Part shown: positions 1 through 5,864 of the stretch, piece after piece | Position numbering within the stretch: position 1 is the first letter of the stretch | How the letters are laid out: each line of letters starts with the position of its first letter | Source of the DNA: Actinomycetes bacterium | Lineage (GTDB): Bacteria; Actinomycetota; Actinomycetes; Actinomycetales; Cellulomonadaceae | Assembly: GCA_023418375.1 (NCBI GenBank) | Contig: JAEZZV010000303.1 | Span: forward strand, 1 to 7,273 | Length of the DNA: 7,273 nucleotides | Reading direction: 5' to 3' | Translations under genes and position numbers: made by a program | The notes under the pieces: model-generated | Databases searched by the model: none | Told to the model about the DNA's origin: nothing | The model's input: only the letters and a program-made list of their open reading frames with translations

Positions 1-329
1 GCGGTGGGCGCGGGCCGGCGCGCGCGGTGCAGCTCGGCGGCCCGGAGCTCGTCAGCGGCCTCGGTGAGCAGGTCGGCCAGGCGCATCCCGAGTGCGCGGC
101 ACACGGCCAGCAGCACCTCGGACGACGGCTCCTTGCGACCCCGCTCGATCTCGGACAAGTAGGCGATCGAGACGCGCGCGTCCGCCGCGACCGCGGCCAG
201 GGTGCGGCCCTGCTCCTCGCGGCGACGGCGGAACGTCGCACCCACGAGCAGCCGCAGGAGCGGCTCCGTCCGCTCGGCGCGCGACGGGACGGCCGTCGGG
301 CCGACGGTGCGGACGGGGGCCTGCGTCAT
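1..329 (-). CDS. clgR: ClgR-like XRE-family helix-turn-helix regulator, 3' end cut by window edge
   Basis: This is a DNA-binding transcription factor of the Cro/C1 (XRE) type. The visible 109 residues have a short variable N-terminus (1-22) and one HTH domain (about 33-87) containing GRTLAAVAADARVS, then AYLSEIERGRKEPSSEVL. The 'YLSEIERGRKEPSSE' block and the preceding 'LLRLLVG' closely resemble, from memory, actinobacterial ClgR (M. tuberculosis Rv2745c, Streptomyces ClgR), which activates clp protease and stress genes. ClgR proteins are only about 110 residues long, so probably little is missing. The ATG at 329 is preceded by a TANNNT hexamer six bases upstream. The AGG touching the ATG is too close to act as a ribosome binding site, so a leaderless start is likely. 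The family call is firm. The clgR name is less so, because other ClgR-like paralogues exist and the C-terminus and downstream neighbour are not visible. Confidence 0.78.
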   Translation of the reverse strand, partial: MTQAPVRTVGPTAVPSRAERTEPLLRLLVGATFRRRREEQGRTLAAVAADARVSIAYLSEIERGRKEPSSEVLLAVCRALGMRLADLLTEAADELRAAELHRARRPAPT

Positions 330-330
330 C

Positions 331-351
331 CTGCGACCGTAACAGCGGCAG
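331..351. promoter_or_regulatory. Imperfect 21-bp inverted repeat over the regulator promoter, possible operator
   Basis: The segment begins CTGCG and ends GGCAG, with matching inner GT/AC pairs; 14 of 21 positions agree with its reverse complement. It overlaps the proposed -10 of the ClgR-like gene. HTH regulators of this family commonly control their own genes, so an autoregulatory site is plausible. It does not match the published ClgR consensus as I remember it, so confidence is low. Confidence 0.25.
336..341 (-). promoter_or_regulatory. Candidate -10 (TACGGT) of the ClgR-like gene, leaderless
   Basis: On the minus strand, TACGGT fits the actinobacterial TANNNT -10 pattern. Six bases (CGCAGG) separate it from the ATG, which puts the expected transcription start on the start codon. 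No recognisable -35 lies 16-18 bp further upstream, which would suit an activator-dependent promoter. The call is made from the motif and its spacing only. Confidence 0.45.
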
Positions 352-377
352 GTGACATCCCCGGCGTCCCGGCCTTC

Positions 378-503
378 TGCCCTGGGCGAAGAGGACCTGC
401 CATGGCCGGGAAGCACGACCTGCCCCGGGCGAAGAGGACCTGCCATGGTCGGGAAGCACGAGCTGCCCCGGGCGAGAAGGACGACCCGCCCTGGGCGAGG
501 AGG
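378..503. repeat. 43-bp tandem repeat array built of ~21-23-bp half-units
   Basis: Two near-identical 43-bp units start at 380 and 423 and differ at only a few positions. A third, diverged unit starts at 466 and a partial one at 489. Each 43-bp unit splits into two related half-units starting at 380, 401, 423, 444, 466 and 489. Half-units alternate between CCCYGGGCGAAGAGGACCTG and CATGGYCGGGAAGCACGASC types. The octamer GACCTGCC (or a one-base variant) recurs at 394, 417, 437, 460 and 483. The 43-bp period is not a multiple of three, and open frames across the array are low-complexity, so it is not a coding repeat. It fills most of the spacer between two divergent genes. Function is unknown; a regulatory binding array or a dispersed intergenic repeat family are both possible. 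Confidence 0.85.
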
Positions 504-557
504 GGCCGGGCCGGCCGACGTGGGGCTCCCGGGGCGGGACGTGTCGGTGGGCGTCGC

Positions 558-562
558 CAGGA
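558..562 (+). promoter_or_regulatory. Ribosome binding site deciding the DUF5680 start
   Basis: CAGGA lies eight bases before the ATG at 571 and only overlaps the alternative ATG at 562. This favours the shorter protein. Confidence 0.45.
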
Positions 563-570
563 TGGCCACC

Positions 571-1086
571 ATGATCGACCTCCTGGCCCCACCGCTGCCC
601 ACCGTGCCCGCCCCACCGCCCGTGCCCGACGTCGACGAGCTCACCGCGTTCGTCGTCGCGGCGAAGGCCGCCACCTACGCGGGTGACGGCGTGACGCTCC
701 TGCCGTACCGGCTCGGCAGCCACGACCTGCAGTTCGCCCAGGGGCCGTGGGCGTACCACGACAGCTACCTCGGGGGCACCGACTTCCAGGGGCAGGAGGT
801 GGTGTACCGCGGCGGCGAGCCCGTCTGGGCGATGACGTACTACGGCTACCTCGTCGAGCCCGACGCGCTCGACGCCGCGACCGCGGGCCAGGTGATCAAG
901 CGCGCGCTCACGGCGCTCTACGCGCAGGGCCGTTTCCTCGGCGGCTGGAGGTACGCCGCGCTCGGCTACGACTACGTCGACGTCACCGCCGGCGACGTCG
1001 GGCGGTTCACCGGCTGGGAGCGCATCGAGCGCGACGGCCGGCTGCTCTACGAGCTGCGCTACCTCGGCGGGCGCGTGCTCGCCTGA
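571..1086 (+). CDS. DUF5680 domain protein, stand-alone
   Basis: This 171-residue, probably cytoplasmic protein has a Pro-rich N-terminus (about 6-19) followed by one DUF5680 domain (about 22-170). Recognisable family motifs, in order, are KAATYAG (32-38), YLGGTDFQGQEVVY (66-79), WAMTYYG (86-92), GRFTGWERI (144-152) and RYLGG (163-167). DUF5680 is often fused behind an XRE-type HTH in small regulators. Here there is no DNA-binding part, although a ClgR/XRE-type gene lies divergently upstream. Biochemical function is unknown. The ATG at 571 is chosen because CAGGA (558-562) sits eight bases before it. The in-frame ATG at 562 has AGG touching it, and any start further upstream would translate the 43-bp repeat array. 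The family call is confident; no reaction can be assigned. Confidence 0.85.
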   Translation: MIDLLAPPLPTVPAPPPVPDVDELTAFVVAAKAATYAGDGVTLLPYRLGSHDLQFAQGPWAYHDSYLGGTDFQGQEVVYRGGEPVWAMTYYGYLVEPDALDAATAGQVIKRALTALYAQGRFLGGWRYAALGYDYVDVTAGDVGRFTGWERIERDGRLLYELRYLGGRVLA

Positions 1087-1096
1087 GACCCGTCCG

Positions 1097-1339
1097 TCAG
1101 GGCTGCGGGGTCGGGGCACCCCCGACGGCGCCGGGCGCCGGGCTCCACTCGCCGTGGCAGGTCGTGCACTGGACCGACTCCCGCTCGGTGCCCAGCGGGA
1201 CGAGCGGGATCCAGAAGGCGTGCGCCCACCCCCGCGACCGCACGCGCTCGTACCGCTGCTCGGCGGCGCAGAACGGGCAGACGAACGTGCCGACGTCGAC
1301 CACGCGCCGCCGCAGCCGGGTTCCGAAGACGAGGATCAT
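1097..1339 (-). CDS. Small zinc-ribbon domain protein
   Basis: This 80-residue protein carries two CxxC knuckles, CPFC (21-24) and CTTC (58-61), the usual four-cysteine site for one structural zinc ion. Between them lies a hydrophobic FWIPLVPLGTE stretch (42-52). The N-terminus MILVFGTR and the 'F-IPL-PLGT' core are typical of a widespread actinobacterial family annotated as zinc-ribbon domain protein, whose role is unknown. The C-terminal 15 residues are Gly/Pro/Ala-rich and probably disordered. The ATG at 1339 is the only reasonable start, since the frame is closed by a TGA a little upstream. No properly spaced Shine-Dalgarno sequence is visible (AGGG touches the ATG). The gene converges on the DUF5680 gene with 10 bp between the stop codons. 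It is real with good confidence, because a paired CxxC is unlikely in a shadow frame. Confidence 0.8.
   Translation of the reverse strand: MILVFGTRLRRRVVDVGTFVCPFCAAEQRYERVRSRGWAHAFWIPLVPLGTERESVQCTTCHGEWSPAPGAVGGAPTPQP
1110..1126. terminator. Perfect GC hairpin at the convergent gene junction
   Basis: GTCGGGG (1110-1116) and CCCCGAC (1120-1126) form a perfect 7-bp stem with a three-base loop. It starts 24 bp past the DUF5680 stop and lies inside the last codons of the zinc-ribbon gene. It could end plus-strand transcription. There is no T-tract, which is common in high-GC actinobacteria but leaves the call unproven. Confidence 0.35.
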
Positions 1340-1355
1340 CCCTGCCAGGCTCGCA

Positions 1356-1374
1356 CGCGACCCTCAAGGTCACG
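1356..1374. terminator. Weak hairpin between the flippase gene and the zinc-ribbon gene
   Basis: On the minus strand, CGTGACC and GGTCGCG form a 7-bp stem (one G-T pair) around the loop TTGAG. It lies between the stop of the large membrane protein and the zinc-ribbon start. It may be a terminator or simply leader structure; no T-tract follows. Confidence 0.22.
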
Positions 1375-1420
1375 TCCGGGCCGGGTCATCCGGCCGGGTG
1401 AAATCCCAGGTCAGCGCCGG

Positions 1421-3961
1421 TCAAAGCTCCCCGGTGCGCTGGAGCCTCCGCATCGCGACCCACCCGATGGGGATGCGCGCCCAGAACGTCAGGAAGCGGA
1501 ACACCGCCACGATCGGCGCGGCGATGGCCCACGGCACCTCGGCAGCCACGAGCGCGCCGATGAGGGCGCCCTCGACGGTGCCCAGGCCGCCGGGCGTCGG
1601 GACCATCGCGCCGGCCGCGTTGGCGAACAGGTACAGGATCGCGATGTCCACCATCGAGAACCGGTCGGCCCAGCCGAAGGCCGCCAGGCTCGCCCAGAAG
1701 GCCCCGACGTAGCCGAGGGTCTGGATCAGGCTGCCGGTGACGGCGACGGCGAACCGGCGCGGCTGGCCGATGAGCTGGACCAGGCGCGGCCAGGTCGTCT
1801 GCCAGACGGGTACGACGCGCTCGTGCGCCCACCGGCGCGCGCGCGGCACGACCAGGAAGAAGGCCACGGCCGCGGCCACGACGACGAGTGCGATCACGAT
1901 CGCGCGCGACGGGATCGCCTGGCCGACCTGATCGGTCCCGCTCGAGATCGACAGCACGATGAGCAGGAGGATCGTCGTGACGAACTGCGCGAGCTGCACG
2001 AGCCCGACCGACGCGACCGCCAGGGCGTTCGACACGCCTTTGCGCGTGAGCATCCGCATGTTCAGCGCGGCCGGGCCCACGGCGGCCGGTGCTGCGAGCG
2101 ACAGGTAGGCCGCCGCGGCCTGGACGAGCGTCGTGCGCCAGATCGACAGTCGCACCGGCGAGAACGCGGCCACGGTCAGCGCCGAGCCGACGAACGTCAC
2201 GAGCCCGAGGGCGAACGCGGCGAGTGCCCAGATCGGCGAGGCGTTCCCGACGGCGTCGACCACCTGCTTGAGGTTGAGCGACGTGATGACCGCCAGGCCC
2301 GCCGCGATACCCAGCGCGATCATGAGGACCGTTCGCGCGCCGAACCGCGCGAGGCGCTCCGGCTCGATGACGGCCTTCGGCAGGCGGGCGAGCAGGGCCT
2401 CGCGCAGCTCGCCCATCATGTGCCGGTTCTCGCGCGCCTCCTCGCGGGTGGCCCGCGGGAACGCGAGGGGCTGGAGCAGGGGGCCGATCGTCGGGAGGTC
2501 GGCCGGGCCGGCGCGCACCGCCGACGCCACCGCGCGGTCGGGACCGACCTTGAGCGCCAGCACCGTGAGCAGGGTCGCGACGTCCAGACGCCGCGCGAGC
2601 TCCGACGACGCGACGTCGCCGTTCTCCCACCCGGTGAGCAGGACGACGGGCGTCCCCGGCTCGCGGTGCACCCGCGCGGGCGCGTCGGGCGGGCAGGCGT
2701 CGGGCCGCATGTTCACCAGCACGACGTCCGACGTGATCGCGCGGTGCGTGAGGCCGGCGGCGTGGGCCGTGGCGAGCTGCTCCCAGACCTCGTCGAGCAC
2801 GTCGTCGCTCAACGCCTCGGCAGGCAGGTCGCGGACCGGGACGGCGCCGCGCGCGTGCTGCTGGATGAGCAGCATCGAGTCCTCGGCCTCGGCCATGCCG
2901 AGCAGGCGCGGCGTGCAGACGCCGGCCGACCAGGCCGCGTGCTGGAGCAGTGCCGCTCGCTCGGCGGCCTGCCGCAGCGAGACGACGGCGCGCCCCTCGA
3001 TGCCGCGCAGGCGCATCGAGCGCCAGAGGCGGGCGAGCACGCCGATCACCTGCCGGTCGCCGTCGAGCGCGACGACGTCCAGGCGCTCGCCGTCGGCCGT
3101 GGTCATCGCGTAGACGCGGTTGTCGCCGACGCGCGTGATGGCGATGGCGGCGAGGTCGGTGGCGAGCTCGCCGGTGTCGTTGCCGTCCGCGCCGACGTCG
3201 GCCACCCGGATGAGCCGCGTGGGCTGGAAGCCGGCGCGTCGGATCCCCTCGACGAGCGCCCGTCCGTACGCGCGCTCGCTCTGCACGCCGAACGCGTACC
3301 GCATGGCCAGGCCGCTCGCGCGCCCGATGAGCACGGTGAGCAGGGCGCCGGGGAGCGTGATGAGCCCCGTGATCATCGCGACGCCGAGCACGATCCACAG
3401 GAAGTTCCACGACCAGCCCGCGCTGCGCCGTCGGCTGCGGGTGCCGGAGGCCGTGAGCAGGCCCGCGACCGCCGTCAGCAGGGGCGGGATGGTGACGGTC
3501 CAGCGGCCGTCCGCCCACACGGAGAACTCGTTCTGCAGCGGTGTGATCGCCCAGTTGTCGATCAGCCAGGTGGCCAGCAGCGCGGAGACGAGAGCGAGGA
3601 TCGCCCCCAGCACCGCCTGGCCCAGCTGGCGGAACAGGCGCCGCCAGAGGAGCTCGGCGAGCACGGCGATCGGCGCCGCGACCGTCACGATCCACTGCAG
3701 CACGGCCACCGGGAAGATGACGAGGTTCCGCACGATGTCGGCGACGCCTCGGACGTCCTCCGCGATGCCGCGCGTCGTGCCGTGGGCGTAGGCCGACAGC
3801 ACGACGACGAGCGCGATGCCCAGCAGCGACGCGACCGAGCCCACGGCGTCGCCCGGGTGGTGGACCCGGACAGCGGGGGTGTCGATGATCCGCACCCCGT
3901 GGTCGGACGCCGCGCGGCTTCGGACGACGCCGGCGAGGCGGTCCGTCGGCGGGCTGGGCAT
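1421..3961 (-). CDS. Membrane protein: N-terminal TM region, degenerate kinase-like domain, C-terminal LPG-synthase-type flippase domain
   Basis: This 846-residue polytopic membrane protein has about five or six TM segments at 40-215. A soluble kinase-like region spans about 225-510, followed by a C-terminal multi-TM domain (about 540-840) of the LPG_synthase_TM/UPF0104 family. The family signature PTPGGLGTVEGAL is at 788-800. That family includes the flippase half of MprF and many uncharacterised homologues. In the middle domain, THRAITSDVVLVN (405-417) lies where a kinase catalytic loop HRD....N would be, but the Asp is Ala408. LLTGWENGD (441-449) replaces the DFG region, so it looks catalytically dead. 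A lipid or isoprenoid flippase-like role gated by a pseudokinase is inference. No lysyl-transferase domain is present, so it is not a full LPG synthase. The ATG at 3961 follows a -10-like hexamer by seven bases. Confidence 0.85.
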   Translation of the reverse strand: MPSPPTDRLAGVVRSRAASDHGVRIIDTPAVRVHHPGDAVGSVASLLGIALVVVLSAYAHGTTRGIAEDVRGVADIVRNLVIFPVAVLQWIVTVAAPIAVLAELLWRRLFRQLGQAVLGAILALVSALLATWLIDNWAITPLQNEFSVWADGRWTVTIPPLLTAVAGLLTASGTRSRRRSAGWSWNFLWIVLGVAMITGLITLPGALLTVLIGRASGLAMRYAFGVQSERAYGRALVEGIRRAGFQPTRLIRVADVGADGNDTGELATDLAAIAITRVGDNRVYAMTTADGERLDVVALDGDRQVIGVLARLWRSMRLRGIEGRAVVSLRQAAERAALLQHAAWSAGVCTPRLLGMAEAEDSMLLIQQHARGAVPVRDLPAEALSDDVLDEVWEQLATAHAAGLTHRAITSDVVLVNMRPDACPPDAPARVHREPGTPVVLLTGWENGDVASSELARRLDVATLLTVLALKVGPDRAVASAVRAGPADLPTIGPLLQPLAFPRATREEARENRHMMGELREALLARLPKAVIEPERLARFGARTVLMIALGIAAGLAVITSLNLKQVVDAVGNASPIWALAAFALGLVTFVGSALTVAAFSPVRLSIWRTTLVQAAAAYLSLAAPAAVGPAALNMRMLTRKGVSNALAVASVGLVQLAQFVTTILLLIVLSISSGTDQVGQAIPSRAIVIALVVVAAAVAFFLVVPRARRWAHERVVPVWQTTWPRLVQLIGQPRRFAVAVTGSLIQTLGYVGAFWASLAAFGWADRFSMVDIAILYLFANAAGAMVPTPGGLGTVEGALIGALVAAEVPWAIAAPIVAVFRFLTFWARIPIGWVAMRRLQRTGEL

Positions 3962-3968
3962 GCTGGCG

Positions 3969-3974
3969 AGTCTA
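3969..3974 (-). promoter_or_regulatory. Candidate -10 (TAGACT) of the flippase-like gene, leaderless
   Basis: TAGACT on the minus strand fits TANNNT and ends seven bases before the ATG at 3961, so transcription would start at or next to the start codon. No Shine-Dalgarno-like sequence lies in between, and no clear -35 is seen. It sits in the 56-bp gap after the diguanylate cyclase gene, which suggests separate transcription. Confidence 0.5.
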
Positions 3975-4017
3975 GGCGTGGCGTGCGCGGGGACGAGCGT
4001 CCTCGGCGGCGCGTTCG

Positions 4018-5772
4018 TCAGGGCTCGAGCTCGGGCACCACGGTGGGTGCAGGGGCCTCCGCGTCGTGCGGTGCCGCCAGGAGGTGCGCGCCCGCACCGT
4101 GACCTCTCGTGGTCGGGTCGGGCAGCGGGAGTCGGAGGCGGACGTCGTCGTCGGCGGGTCCGGCCGTGGTGGGCTCGACGTCGGTGTCCGGCGGGACGAG
4201 GGGGATCGGCTCGTGGTCCGGCTCCGGCATCGGCTGCGGCGCGGGAGCGGGTGCGGGCTCCGGCACGGCCGACGGCTCGAGCTCGGGCCCAGGAGCCGGC
4301 GCCGGAGCCGGCATCGCAGCGGGCCGGGGCTCGGCGTGCGCGGCCTCGGCCGGGGGCGTGGGCGCGAGCGGTGGGACCCCGCCCTCGCGGCGACGGTGGG
4401 CCTTGACCTGGTACATGCGCTGGTCGGCGGCGGCGAGCAGGCGGTCGAGCGGCATCCGCGGGTCGGCGGAGATGGCGTAGCCGATGCTCGCGCCGATCGC
4501 GACGGTCCCGCTGGAAAGGGTGATCGGCTGCTCGATCGCGGAGACGAGGCGCCCGACGACGGCCCGCACCTCCTGCTCGTCGCGCACCTCGGTGAGCAGC
4601 ACGCCGAACTCGTCCCCGCCGAGCCGGCCGAGGTGGTCGTGCGCCCGCAGCGCCGCGGTGAGCCGGCGCGCGACGACGACCAGGACGTCGTCGCCGGCCT
4701 GGTGGCCGAGGTGGTCGTTGACGTCCTTGAACAGGTCCAGGTCCACGAACAGCACGGCGACGGCCGCGCCCGGGCCCGCCTGCGGCAGCGACGCCGTCAT
4801 CCGACGCAGCAGCTCGCCGCGGTTCGGCAGGCCGGTGAGGTCGTCGTGCGAGGCTGCGTGCGCGAGGGCCCGCTGCGCGCCGAGCCGCTCGCTGACGTCC
4901 CGCTGCTGCACGACCATACCCTCGACCAGGCGGTCACCGAGCAGGTTGTGGAAGGTCCACTCGTACCAGCGGTGCTCGAGGCTCGCGTGCACGACCAGCA
5001 CGTCCATGCTCGACCGGGCGTCCTCGCCGCGCTGCATGAGCTCCGACAGCCGCGCGACGACGGCGGGCCGGTGCTCGGCGTCGACGATGTCCAGCAGCGG
5101 CCTGCCGAGCAGCTCGGCGGGCCGGTACCCCATCGCGCGCTCGACCGCCGGGCTGACGTAGGTGAGGATGCCGCCGCCGTTGCTCACGGTGAGCACGTCG
5201 GTCGAGCTCTCCATGAGGGCCCGCAGCCGCGCCTCGGCCCGGGCGAGCGCGTGCGCGTAGCCGCGCTGGTTCCGCGCGTTGCGCGCGACGGCGAACCCGG
5301 CCGCCCAGGCGACGACGAGGAGCGCGCCGGCGGCGACGTGGCTCGGATCCTCGCCGATGACCGACGGCAGCCACTCGAGCTCGATGGCCACCTCGCCCGC
5401 GACGGTGACCACCGGCGCGACGAGCCCCGCCAGCACGGCCACCCGGGTGCCGGCCCGCTGGAGCAGCGGGACGGCCGTCACGACGATCCCGGCCGGCACC
5501 AGGAGGGTCCAGCCGGCGTTCCAGCACAGCGCCGTGACGAGGCCCGCGCTGAGCAGCAGCCGCAGGGTGTGCCGCTCCTCGAGCCGGCCGGACCGCAGGC
5601 CGGGCTGGGCGCCGTCGGCCGCGACGAGCATCGCCAGGGGGAGCAGGAGGGCCACGACGACCGGGTCGCCGACGACCAGGTCCAGGCTCTCGAGCCACAT
5701 GAGCAGCGGGAGCGCGACGACGAGGGCGGCGATGGCCGCCACGCTCGTGTGCAGGTTCCCGGATCTGGGCAC
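4018..5772 (-). CDS. Membrane-anchored PAS-GGDEF diguanylate cyclase with Pro/Ala-rich tail
   Basis: This protein makes cyclic di-GMP from two GTP at the membrane. In its 584 residues, about six hydrophobic segments occupy 10-163. A PAS sensor domain follows (about 185-296; GILTYVSPAVERAMGY at 201-216), then a GGDEF domain (about 308-463) opening with DDLTGLPNR. The active site is intact: GGDEF at 385-389, FVDLDLFKDVND with the metal-binding Asp344, and GHQAGDD. An RxxD product-inhibition site (RAHD, 376-379) lies exactly five residues before GGDEF, so feedback inhibition by c-di-GMP is expected. There is no EAL domain. Residues about 467-584 are a low-complexity Pro/Ala/Glu tail. The GTG at 5772 is preferred because GGAG lies five bases upstream; the GTG at 5778 would add two residues. 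Catalysis is inferred from motifs; the PAS ligand is unknown. Confidence 0.93.
   Translation of the reverse strand: MPRSGNLHTSVAAIAALVVALPLLMWLESLDLVVGDPVVVALLLPLAMLVAADGAQPGLRSGRLEERHTLRLLLSAGLVTALCWNAGWTLLVPAGIVVTAVPLLQRAGTRVAVLAGLVAPVVTVAGEVAIELEWLPSVIGEDPSHVAAGALLVVAWAAGFAVARNARNQRGYAHALARAEARLRALMESSTDVLTVSNGGGILTYVSPAVERAMGYRPAELLGRPLLDIVDAEHRPAVVARLSELMQRGEDARSSMDVLVVHASLEHRWYEWTFHNLLGDRLVEGMVVQQRDVSERLGAQRALAHAASHDDLTGLPNRGELLRRMTASLPQAGPGAAVAVLFVDLDLFKDVNDHLGHQAGDDVLVVVARRLTAALRAHDHLGRLGGDEFGVLLTEVRDEQEVRAVVGRLVSAIEQPITLSSGTVAIGASIGYAISADPRMPLDRLLAAADQRMYQVKAHRRREGGVPPLAPTPPAEAAHAEPRPAAMPAPAPAPGPELEPSAVPEPAPAPAPQPMPEPDHEPIPLVPPDTDVEPTTAGPADDDVRLRLPLPDPTTRGHGAGAHLLAAPHDAEAPAPTVVPELEP
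4219..4314 (-). repeat. PAP/PEP low-complexity segment within the cyclase tail
   Basis: This stretch encodes short alternating Pro-Ala and Pro-Glu repeats (such as MPAPAPAPGPELEP and PEPAPAPAPQPMPEP) in the C-terminal tail of the GGDEF protein. Such sequence is normally extended and disordered. It may act as a spacer or contact region, and it is a likely hotspot for length variation. Confidence 0.7.
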
Positions 5773-5776
5773 GTCC

Positions 5777-5780
5777 ACTC
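5777..5780 (-). promoter_or_regulatory. Ribosome binding site GGAG deciding the cyclase start
   Basis: GGAG lies five bases before the GTG at 5772 and overlaps the alternative GTG at 5778. This supports the downstream start. Confidence 0.45.
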
Positions 5781-5785
5781 CGTCG

Positions 5786-5815
5786 TCAGGGGCCGCCCCC
5801 GGCCCGTCCCCCTGA
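5786..5815. promoter_or_regulatory. Inverted repeat TCAGGGG-N16-CCCCTGA before the cyclase gene
   Basis: This is a perfect 7-bp inverted repeat separated by 16 G/C-rich bases. It ends a few bases upstream of the cyclase ribosome binding site. It could be a protein-binding site or an mRNA hairpin affecting translation. No -10 pattern close to the start is visible for this gene, unlike its neighbours, so its promoter may lie upstream of this element. Confidence 0.35.
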
Positions 5816-5824
5816 TGTGATCGG

Positions 5825-5852
5825 CGCGCGCAGGCCCCGACATGAGCGCGCG
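5825..5852 (-). terminator. GC hairpin downstream of the CPBP gene
   Basis: CGCGCGC (5825-5831) and GCGCGCG (5846-5852) can pair as a 7-bp stem with a 14-base loop, starting about 10 bases after the CPBP stop codon on the minus strand. It is a possible terminator without a T-tract. Alternating GC is easy to find in such DNA, so confidence is low. Confidence 0.3.
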
Positions 5853-5864
5853 GACCGATCGGTC
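5853..5864. promoter_or_regulatory. Perfect 12-bp palindrome overlapping the CPBP stop codon
   Basis: GACCGATCGGTC is its own reverse complement and includes two bases of the stop codon of the CPBP gene. It resembles the style of operators bound by dimeric HTH repressors such as TetR-family proteins, but no such regulator is encoded nearby. It could also be part of the 3' end structure of the mRNA. Confidence 0.3.

Noticed and set aside
378..503. CRISPR array
   Set aside because: The units are contiguous with no unique spacers, there are only about three of them, and no cas genes are present.
352..570. N-terminal extension of the DUF5680 protein (open frame from an ATG at 352, 73 extra residues)
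   Set aside because: The extension would translate the 43-bp repeat array into low-complexity Arg/Pro/Gly sequence. The DUF5680 domain lies entirely downstream of 571, where a better-spaced ribosome binding site supports the start.
52..1119. 355-residue minus-strand open frame crossing the left half of the window
   Set aside because: It runs antisense through the DUF5680 gene and across the repeat array, and overlaps the ClgR-like gene in another frame. It has no family resemblance.
1155..1168. GGCAGGTCGTGC, matching the reverse complement of part of the 43-bp repeat
   Set aside because: It encodes the conserved TTCHG part of the zinc-ribbon motif, so the match is explained by coding constraint and is probably chance.
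3991..4002. Short hairpin GGACG-AG-CGTCC in the gap after the cyclase gene as a terminator
   Set aside because: A 5-bp stem with a two-base loop is not stable as drawn, and there is no T-tract. It is not enough to call a terminator.
1154..4102. 982-residue plus-strand open frame
   Set aside because: It is antisense to the flippase-like gene, with Arg/Asp/Glu/His-rich composition and no recognisable domain. Long antisense frames are expected in DNA with this third-position GC bias.
4066..5820. 584-residue plus-strand open frame opposite the diguanylate cyclase
   Set aside because: It is a mirror of a gene with clear PAS and GGDEF motifs; its composition is Arg/His/Gly/Val-rich and no domain is recognisable.
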